Below are positions 56,253 to 64,000 of a stretch of 64,000 nt of DNA, piece by piece. The notes beneath the pieces were generated by a model that searched no databases, was not told the DNA's origin, and was given only the letters and a program-made list of their open reading frames with translations. The stretch's first letter is position 1, and each line of letters opens with the position of its first letter. Origin of the DNA: Nemophila menziesii (lineage: Eukaryota; Streptophyta; Magnoliopsida; Boraginales; Hydrophyllaceae). The translations under genes were made by a program, and so were the position numbers. The stretch is from contig JARWIR010000051.1 of assembly GCA_029959085.1 (NCBI GenBank), positions 3,472,001-3,536,000 of the forward strand, given 5' to 3'.

Positions 56253-56862
56253 TCACACATCCACCAAATCAATCATTCCCTTAGGCGCCCAAATCTGTTT
56301 AAGCTTGGTAGAAAGGTATCCAAAACTCACCCTGGAACCCAAGAGTCTGACCGCAACCGTATTATTCCATAAATTAATTCCTTCAATAATTTCTTCCCTA
56401 GTCCTAAGAACTTGAGGAAAATCACAATTGGGCAGGGGTTCATCATCCTTGATAGACTCAAGAAATTTACTATTTAAACCATTAATCTTATTCAATTCAG
56501 TTTCCTCCAAATCAATTATCTCAGGTATTACATAATTATTATTACCCATAAGAGCAGAATGCCAACCTGAAGTTTTCCTAATTGGATTAGGGTTGTTCGA
56601 TTTTTGTATTACCTCTGCCGGCGTGTTAATTTTGCCATCAATTGTTGCTCCCACTTCAATTACGGACCTTGTCCGTTTGTTAATCCTTTGAGCTTGAGTT
56701 TCTAATGGCGGAAAATCACCATTTCCAGCCACCATCGTAGTTTCCTCCACCATTATTGTGTCGCCTCTAGCCTCACCTTCCGGTGGAGATGGCGGTTCAT
56801 GCCTGTTTTGTCCGGAGGAGCCTCCGGTGTTGGATCAAAAGGAGAAGCAATTTTTGCTGATA
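56253..56862 (-). pseudogene. L1a ORF1, 5' third
   Basis: The frame 56753-56253 on the minus strand ends NTVAVRLLGSRVSFGYLS, IWAPKGMIDLVDV, the start of DUF4283. It leads, across element B, into 42770 (YFMVKFAN...). One TGA lies at the junction region even after the insertion is discounted, so ORF1 was already damaged or was damaged since. An ATG near 56862 in another frame (MLSAKIASPFD) may be the original start, with one frameshift near 56760. Confidence 0.75.
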
Positions 56863-56925
56863 ACATCTAGTTTTCTAGAAAGAGTTTTAGAGAGAAAAAA
56901 ATAATGATAAATGGTGAAAAGTATT

Positions 56926-57290
56926 AGATTATGAATATTAAAATAAATTGTTATGGTTTAGATTTTTAGTTCCCAGTTAACCAAATTGTTGTCACCCCAA
57001 ATTTTTAACAATTATCAATGTTATTATGTTTCAACAATTGAATTATTTGAATTCATTGCTCGAAATTTCATCCAAAGGTAATATGTGTTAACCTAGTTTA
57101 ATAAGAGAGACAATGCCAACCTAATCCTCCAACTTCTAGATCGATCTTTAGGAGACTCAGCTTGGGCAAACTATTTTCCTAACTCCTGGAAAGAAGTCCA
57201 AATCCCTATCGGATCGGACAATAATCCATTTCTCTTACTTCTGGATACCTCGTTGCTCAAAATTAAATGTCAATTCTTGTTCGAACTGAC
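56926..57290. other. AT-rich host sequence, no gene seen
   Basis: Nothing recognisable. A short frame-like patch near 57110-57290 (CTAGATCGATC..., GGATACCTCG) may be a coding relic but has no domain I can name. Confidence 0.4.
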
Positions 57291-58053
57291 GTAGGTGGTG
57301 TTTGTTTGCACTCAATGAGATCTTAATATGATTCATTAAAGATATTGGATCAATAAACAATTTGTTTTTTCTAACCAATTTAGATCTAAATGTCCTTTAA
57401 GTAGTTTCTTTCATTAAAATTTAACCTAAATAGTATCATTCAAACACTACATTGTCATTTGTTTTTTTACATGATAAGTACTTAATGCTGAATGAATACT
57501 TGAATAAACTTTATACTATTAAGAGATAGTATCTAACTGAATCAGTGTTCTAAAAGGTGCTAGTCGCTAGGCGGGCGGTCGACCACCTTCGAGCGTCTAA
57601 GCGGATCGTAGGCATTTTCTTGCTAGGCGGTTTTGATATTTATTTAAATTTTTTTTTAGATTTATATATTTTATAAACTAAATATAATTTTTTGTGTTAA
57701 AAAATATTTTTTTTAAATTTTTTGTATTAAAAAATAGATTTTTTAAATTTTTTTAGCTTCAGACCGCCTAGGCGCCGCCTTAACCCGCCTAGGACCTTTT
57801 AGGACCGCCTGAAGGCCGCCTGGGCCATTTTTGGAAGTTACGCTACCTTCTAGCGCATAGGCGCCGCCTAGGCGGCCGCCTTGGCCGATTTTTAGAACAC
57901 TAGAATGAATCAGACTTAACTTGAAATCTTAATGAAACATACCAATTAAGAGGCATTCAGACATGATTTGGTTAGGAAAAATAATTTGTCTTATTTATTT
58001 AGTGTCTAAATGAACCAGATTAAGATCTTATTAGGTGCAAAGAAACACCCTAC
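57291..58053. mobile_element. TIR element carrying a hAT-like MITE
   Basis: The left end GTAGGTGGTGTTTGTTTGCA is mirrored at the right (inverted: GTAGGGTGTTTCTTTGCA, ending 58053), and both continue into AATGAGATCTTAAT / AATAAGATCTTAAT. No transposase. No clean duplication, so the ends are good to a few bases. Outer length without the inner MITE is about 400 bp. Confidence 0.65.
57543..57903. mobile_element. hAT-like MITE with GCCTAGGCG-rich body
   Basis: Ends CAGTGTTCTAAAA (57543) and inverted CTAGTGTTCTAAAAA (57903). The flanks AACTGAAT and AATGAAT are an imperfect 7-8 bp duplication. The body holds many CCGCCTAGGCG-type palindromes around an AT-rich centre, so the element can fold on itself. 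Confidence 0.75.
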
Positions 58054-58789
58054 CTCTTAATAGAATAAGTTATATTCACACTCTACCTGGCAAACAGACC
58101 AATTCTTACAAGTTCCGTGACCGAACCGGATTGCTGGTTCGGGAATCGGTAGCAACTATTCACCATAGGACCGAAGCGGTCCGATTCAGTCCGTATTTAT
58201 CTGTTTCTTTTAAAAAATGCACAATTATGGACCGAGTCCAATAAGTATCACTTTTATAGCCCAATAAGTGAAAATGTTAAGGCCCATTATAAAACCTTTT
58301 ACATAAAACAGTTATGGACATAGTACAGTAAGCAACCAATATGACTTATACCTTCACCATATCTTTAATTATTCCTCTCTCTTCATTATTCTTTCTCTCC
58401 ACGACTCCTCATTTACTAAATTACTCTCGAGTCTCTCAACCGCCGTTCATTACTCCACTGCCTCTTCATGACTCAATCTTATGGAATTTTGGTTTTCCCT
58501 GTGATGTTATTTTCGAAATTCATTCTTGGTTTGATGGACTTGATATGATGGTTGTGTTTTGGTGAGTTTACTATTATAAGTTGAGATCTTATATACTAAT
58601 ACATTGCATATGTGTATTATTGTTGGTTATCTGGGTTTTTTGTTGATGCATATTATGGGATGATTGAACTTGTTGAGGTTAGAATGCTTGTTAAGGTTGA
58701 GGTTGGACTGCTTTGCTCAGACTCTGGCACTTTATTTTTCCTGTGGTAAAAATTATGTGACTAAACAAAATTTGTAATAGAGGTTCTTT

Positions 58790-59530
58790 CGATAATGTTT
58801 AATACTATTCTAAAAAATATAAAACTTTGCAAATATGGCCTTTGATCTTTTGAAAATATTAAACTAAATTCTGAAAACTATAAAACTTTTCTACTATGGA
58901 CCTTGTATTTTAGATTATGTTGAATAATATTCTGAAAATAGTAAATTTTGGAAATTTAGACCATGAAATTGCGAAAATGTTGATTTAAATTATGTCGTTA
59001 TAAAATTTTGCAAATTTGACCCTTATACCGTTAAAAACGATAATTTGGACTTTCTAATGTTGAATAATGCATTTAGGTGATATTTTAGGGTAAAAATCAT
59101 ACAATTAAATTATTATTTTCGTGATTTTAATCCCAAGAATCACATAATTTGTATTTAAGTCTCAATACTTTCGAAACTTATAATTTGGACTTATTAATTA
59201 TAAATTTTTCATTTTGTGGATGTTGAATACCAAACGCCTTACAATTAAATACTATATGTGCTTTTTACTTCAAATTACACTTTATTTGTAAATTGGTCCG
59301 TGAAGTTTCTAAAATGTTGAATAAAATTATGAAAAATATAAAATTTGCAAATTTTACCCTTATACCATTAAAAATGATGAACTGAACTTTCTAATGTTGA
59401 ATTATTCATTTAGATTATGTTTTGGGGTAAAAACCAATCAATTATAAACAGTGTTTTTTATTTTAATCGAAACACCTTTTTTGTATTTTGTCCCAAAATT
59501 TTCGAAAATTATGATTTTGACTTAATAATT
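58790..59530. repeat. ~338-bp diverged tandem repeats, left part
   Basis: A phrase of the type GACCCTTATACC[A/G]TTAAAAA followed by ACTTTCTAATGTTGAAT recurs at 59018 and 59355. The units continue after the D3 insertion at 61926. AT-rich, noncoding. Confidence 0.75.
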
Positions 59531-59714
59531 GGAGACTATTACGCAAGAGGTTTTAAAGGCACCCCCCTATAGATACATTCACACCTACCCAATACCCTCT
59601 TCTTACTAAAGGATACAAACAAACTTTAACATATGTCAAAATCCCCTTCCTTTTACCCTGTTTTTATTTATTTATATCCTATATATACTAATCTTTTAAA
59701 TTCTAAAAAAACTA

Positions 59715-60019
59715 CTCCCTCCGTCCCAAAAATAATGTCCACTTAGCATTTTCACACATATTAAGAAATGTCATTATTAAATCCTACATGTACAAAAATA
59801 CCCCTGATAAATGTCATCATTAATGATAATGCACACCTATTCCTATGCCTAGGAAAATGTAATCAAGTATAAAATAATAATTTAAATAATTATAAATTAA
59901 ATAAATAGTAGGGGTAATAAAGGAAAAAAGTAGAAAAATTTGTCTTGAAATGGTAAGGGGACATTATTTTTGGGACACCATATTTAGTAATGTGGACATT
60001 AATTTTGGGACGGAGGGAG
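59715..60019. mobile_element. Stowaway (Tc1/mariner) MITE
   Basis: CTCCCTCCGTCCCAAAAATA at the left and its inverted copy (GGGACGGAGGGAG) at the right, near-perfect over about 30 bp, flanked by TA (59713-59714 and 60020-60021). 305 bp, no coding capacity. Classic Stowaway ends. Confidence 0.95.
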
Positions 60020-60815
60020 TATTTCTCTATCATCTCACTTCTCATCTCTTCTCCACTTACAGTCATTACTCTTTTCCTTATTTATTTTTTAAACATTTTC
60101 TAAACCATATCTTCTCTCACTTTCGTTCCTCCATTACCTTCTTTCTCCAAGAAGTAGAAACAACAACCATGGCTGCTCGAAGACAAGTGGCGGTTGTGTG
60201 CAGGAGAGAGGCCTGTGAAGAAGAAGTACTCTGGCATCCTCGCGAACGAGAGCACAAACAGTGGTCTTTCCATCTTGGGCTAGAGATCTGAACTGATGAG
60301 TTTCGTGAAATCAAGTTCCATTACGAGTTCTTGTGCTGGATTTCCGTTCTGGTTTGAGTTCTTGCACGAGCAGTGGTCCCGAGCTGGAGTTCCGTTTTGA
60401 GTTCTTACATTCGTGAAACTTTGGCGAGGAAACTCCAATATGCTGAAACTCCGAAAAACCACCACCGTCGGAACACAAATAACCACCACCGATCTGCTAG
60501 AATGCGAAGAACCGTCATTGTCTTCACCTGCGAAGCCATGGTAGGTCAACCATGGTGAAGAAGCTTCGTAACTTCCTTCTGCCCCGATCTCCACTGGGTT
60601 TCAGAAGATTCGAAGCAGATCTACTCTGTTTGAAATTTTCCCTCCGTTTGTGAGGATCCGATTGGTAGGAAGCTCTGCGAAAGTTTTCGGCAGATTGGTG
60701 GGAAGCTTCAACAGATCTCGGCTTTTTTTTTCTTTTTCCGACACTCAAGAAGTTTCATTTTTATTCTTTTCCTTGTAAAGAAATATATTCACTTTTTTTT
60801 TTCTTTTTTCCTTTT

Positions 60816-61262
60816 GGGTATGTTTGGATTAATGAAGGATTCTTTAGTAAAGGATATGAAGGGAGAGTATAACAAGGGAATGGAAATGAAAGTATTTAAT
60901 CTTGTTTGGATTGAATAAAAAGAGAAGGTGGGATTTTATCAAAGGATAACATGTATCTGGTGTTTGGATTAGAAGAATAATAGGAGGAATAAATTCTTTT
61001 TATAACTAAATGACTCATATATCCCTATTAAAATATTTTATAAAAAAAGAATAAGGGTAATTTATACATTACAACGTAATAAAAGAATCCCTCCCTTCTA
61101 ATCTCACCGAATTGGAAGGATTGGATATATAAGAACATAAGGTATTGTAAGAATCCTAGACTAACCAATCCCTTCCAATCCTGTGTAATACAAACAAATG
61201 AATGGATTGTTGGAATCCTTTAGTATAATCCCCTCCCCCAATCCCCCCATCCAAACAAACCC
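60816..61262. mobile_element. Tourist-like (PIF/Harbinger) MITE
   Basis: GGGTATGTTTGGATTAATGA at the left, inverted GGGTTTGTTTGGATGGGGGG at the right, flanked by TTT on both sides. 447 bp. The GGGTxTGTTTGG start is typical of Harbinger-type MITEs. Confidence 0.85.
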
Positions 61263-61925
61263 TTTGGAATTTAGTAAGTGTTAATGTTTTTTCTTTTTTT
61301 TTCTTGTTTTTGAATATTGTAGTGTATTTTTCTTTCTCTTTGCTTTTGCTTGTATCTTGTATTATTTTAATTTTTTAAAATTATAAATAAATATTATTTA
61401 GTTTATTCTAAATACTTGTTTAATTTCAGTTAGTCATTATTTCAGGGTCATACTCAGAAAAGTTACTAAGCATACTCAGTAATTTTACCCGATAGTTAGT
61501 AAAATGCACGATACTCAGGTTTTTTCCTGGTGCTCAGTAAATTCGTTGAGTACTCAGTAAATTTTTTGGTGACTCAGTACTCTTTTTGAGTACTCAAAAC
61601 TTTTTCCGAGTACTCAAGACTTTCTCTGGCAACACTAACGGTGGTTGTCGGTGATCCGTGGGTTGTGGTCGAAACTGGAAAGTATTGATACTTAGTAAAG
61701 GAGGAGAGAGAAAAATGGCAATGGAGGAATGAGAAAAATAATAAGTTAGGAAAAAAAATATAATGGAGGAGAGATAAATTTCTATTTTTGTCTTATATAT
61801 ACTTTAAGGGGTTAATCTTGACCAACAAATTTTCAAAGGTTTCTTTGGAAAATATGGGATTAGGGTTTTACTTTTGGGGCACATAGATGGTTTTCAAGAC
61901 ACGTAGGTAATTCACCCTGACATTT

Positions 61926-62530
61926 AAGAATTCCGCATTTTGGCGAGGTTTGGTACTAATAACCTTACAATTGGAAATATTGTATGTGTTTTTCACTTCA
62001 AATTATACCTTATTTGTAAGTTGATCCGTGAAATTTCAAAAAATTTGAATAAAATTCTAAGAAATATAAAAATTTTGCAAATTTGAACCTTGTACCATTA
62101 AAATTGATGAATTGGACTTTCTTATGTTGAAGTATGCATTTAGGTGCTGTATTGGGGTATAAATCATACAATTATAAATAAATATTTTTTGATTTTATTT
62201 CCATGAAACGCCTTTTTTGCATTCAAGTCCCAACATTTTCGAAAATTTTGATTTAGACTTAATAATTATGAATTTTCCATTTTGGTGAGGTTTAGTACTA
62301 AAACCTTACAATGAAAAGATTGAATGTGTTTTTTACTCTAAATTAAACCTCATTTTCAAATTGGTCCTTGAATTTTTGAAAATGTTAAATAAAAATTATG
62401 AACAACATTAAATTTTGCAAAATTTGACCCTTGTAATATAAAAAAAGATTAATTGATATTTATAATGTTGAATTATGCATTTAGGTTATGTTTTGGGATA
62501 AAAATCATTCAGTTATGAATTTTAGAATAA
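61926..62530. repeat. ~338-bp diverged tandem repeats, right part
   Basis: Same unit as at 58790-59530: GAACCTTGTACCATTAAAA at 62085 and GACCCTTGTAATAT at 62426, with CATTTTGG[C/T]GAGGTTTGGTAC repeated. Continuation of the array broken by D3. Confidence 0.75.
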
Positions 62531-63195
62531 AGAACGGATTAATGAAGATGTGATGTATTAACAAGTTCTTTTTTTTTTCTGGCAAAACGAGTTATTGGAT
62601 TCCTTCAACTTTTGCACACTTTATGATATATATATTAATATATTGAAAGCAACCATGTATATATTTTAGACTAAGCATATTGTGATTTGAGCAAATTGTA
62701 TTTGGTGTATTGTGTTTGGTGTTTTATTTTAAATGTAATAAGTGTAATTTATTCATTAGCTAAAAATTATAATAATTTATATATTTTTTAAATATAACAT
62801 TACGTTTTTAAAGTATCTCGGAATACTTGGTAAAACTAAATGATTAAAATATATTAAAAATCAATCTAAAAAAAATGGTTCAATCCTGTCTCTAAATAGT
62901 CTCATAACAGTCTTTCAAAAGTTCTCCAAAAACCGGTTAAAACTGTATAAGAACCTGTAACTAAAACCTATAAGAACCTTTAACTAGAACCTTAAGGAAC
63001 CAAAACCGATCTAATAAGACTGAAATTATCAGTCTCTCTTATAGGTTCGGTTTTGGTAATTTTACTGTTAGGACCGAACCGAAACCGATCCTGTAAGGGA
63101 GAGACCAATAACCCAAAACGGGCCGATAAAACCAAAGTGTTAAAAATCGGTCTAAACCGAACTGATGGGTCCGTTTGCCAGGCTGAATTCACACT

Positions 63196-64000
63196 ATCTT
63201 TTAACACTATTTAACATTCAGTATTTATCACGAAAACAAACTACATTGTTCAAAAGTGAGAGTATAGAGTTTCAAGATAATGATAGAGCATTGTTCAAAT
63301 ATTGATCTTCATAGATTCTTGGCATAGAAAGTAAATACATAGTTGGTGTGATTGCTAGGGAAGATATGTACTAAATAATACCTATTGTCGTTATTTCAGC
63401 AAAATAACATGTGATTCCAGGAGTCTAGATATATATTTGAAGTCCTATATATCACACCAGGTTCCCCCTACAATACATGGCCAATAGGCAGGTGGGGAAT
63501 ATGTCCAGATAAGAGTGGCGCATATAAAGGTTCTTGTTTGATGTTCAATAAGAGGTTGTTGATAATTCCGTAACTTTCTATATGAGCACTATCCTAGTAT
63601 TAACCCGTTACAAGTTTAAGAGCTTAAATGTTCACTATGAAAGGAAAAACTTTCAAATTAGCTAAAGATAACGGGCTACACAAAGCATTTTACTGTTTAA
63701 AAATTATGATGGTTTTAGCCATTGCTTGGGATTATTTGAATCCCGAAAATAATTACAAAATGTTACAATTTATACCCAAAGTTCCATAAAACTTGATCTG
63801 CTGTTTGCCTGTTTCTGTAAATAAGTTTAAGCTGTAAAGGGTAGGAGCAGGCTTGGTTGTATTGCAATAGTAAAAATGACATCATTGAAGATTTCGAGAG
63901 AAAGTTACAAAAATGTGGTATTGCTAATTGCAGTTATTATTAAGGCTGTCCAGCTGGTTTTGAGTTGAGAAGTGGCTGTAATGCTTTAACCACAATCGTC
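63196..64000. other. Unannotated 3' flank
   Basis: No recognisable gene, repeat or RNA. Base composition is a little less AT-rich after 63420, and a gene could lie beyond the window, but no exon can be supported. Confidence 0.4.

Larger units (their letters stand above)
37053..56908 (-). mobile_element. L1-type LINE L1a, interrupted by element B
   Basis: Flanked by the perfect 17-bp duplication AAATGGTGAAAAGTATT (37036-37052 and 56909-56925). On the minus strand it runs from a 5' end near 56908, through ORF1 (split by element B at 42779-56243), to ORF2, and ends in a short poly(A) (poly-T at 37053-37058). Without element B and its 5-bp duplication it is about 6.39 kb, a full-length size for plant L1 elements. 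ORF2 includes a C-terminal RNase H domain, unlike LINE L1b. Frames are broken at several points, so it is inactive. Confidence 0.9.
59531..61925 (+). mobile_element. Mutator-like element D3 carrying two MITEs
   Basis: Its 5' end GGAGACTATTACGCAAGAGG then CACCCCCCTAT aligns with the start of D0 (AGAGATTATTACCCAA...CACCCCCCCTAT). Its 3' end AAGACACGTAGGTAATTCACCC aligns with D0 and D1. A GAGTACTC-rich tract lies at 61440-61625. The interruption of the 338-bp tandem array gives the same size, about 2.39 kb. The GC-richer interior (60160-60740) is unlike D0 and D1. No clear duplication, probably from decay (TGACTTAAT / TGACATTTA at best). Confidence 0.7.
58083..63186. mobile_element. 5.1-kb TIR element with 9-bp duplication, holding nested elements
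   Basis: CTACCTGGCAAACAGACC at the left and inverted TCAGCCTGGCAAACGGACC at the right, flanked by the perfect 9-bp duplication ATTCACACT (58074-58082 and 63187-63195). Subterminal regions are rich in GGACCGAACC. The interior holds about 338-bp tandem repeats and Mutator-like copy D3. The TIR resembles hAT ends (CxxxCTGGCAAAC), but hAT duplications are 8 bp and Mutator ones 9 bp, so class is unresolved. No transposase. Confidence 0.75.

Overview
This is an AT-rich plant nuclear window, most likely from a eudicot. The evidence is spliced genes with GT-AG introns, L1-type LINEs, Athila-like Ty3/gypsy LTR elements primed by tRNA-Asp, Mutator-like elements, and Stowaway, Tourist and hAT-type MITEs. 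The species cannot be told. Only one host gene is convincing: an intact 11-exon F-box/leucine-rich-repeat gene on the minus strand at 5647-7577 (362 residues). Nearly everything else is transposable-element DNA.

Layout. 1-5646: flanking DNA with a MITE, a (GA)n microsatellite and decayed LINE RNase H / zinc-finger remnants. 5647-7577: F-box/LRR gene. 7982-8767: diverged inverted-repeat element. 9490-11162: Mutator-like element D1 with a 9-bp target duplication. 11481-14085: probable relative D2, split by a solo LTR at 11535-13055. 14027-14485: palindrome cluster. 15943-16287: unrecognised reading frame behind a TATA-like box.

17534-36676 is a third Mutator-like copy (D0) opened by later insertions. 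Athila-derived element A (about 18083-26774) has lost its 5' LTR and carries a solo LTR at 20825-22325. An inverted solo LTR (27205-36378) is itself split by the complete, very young element C (27320-34920). 37053-56908 is an L1-type LINE on the minus strand (L1a, 17-bp target duplication). Its ORF1 is split by Athila-derived element B (42779-56243), which is split in turn by a complete, open LINE on the plus strand (L1b, 45480-50802). 57291-63186 is another nest of TIR elements: a hAT-like MITE in a larger TIR element, then a 5.1-kb element with about 338-bp tandem repeats that holds Mutator-like copy D3, which carries a Stowaway MITE and a Tourist-like MITE.

How the parts work together. A, B and C share LTRs, a PBS complementary to tRNA-Asp (visible in B and C), a hairpin plus polypurine tract before the 3' LTR, a roughly 1.5-kb conserved 3' noncoding block and an array of about 108-bp palindrome units. 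None encodes reverse transcriptase, RNase H or an integrase core. They keep a coiled-coil/CCHC gag-like protein, a retropepsin-like segment joined to what looks like an integrase C-terminal tail, or both. They look like a mobile non-autonomous Athila-derived family that depends on an autonomous partner not present here. Exact target duplications (CATGT, TCACC, ACTTC, GACGG, GTATC, a 14-mer, a 17-mer and several 9-mers) let the order of insertion be read directly.
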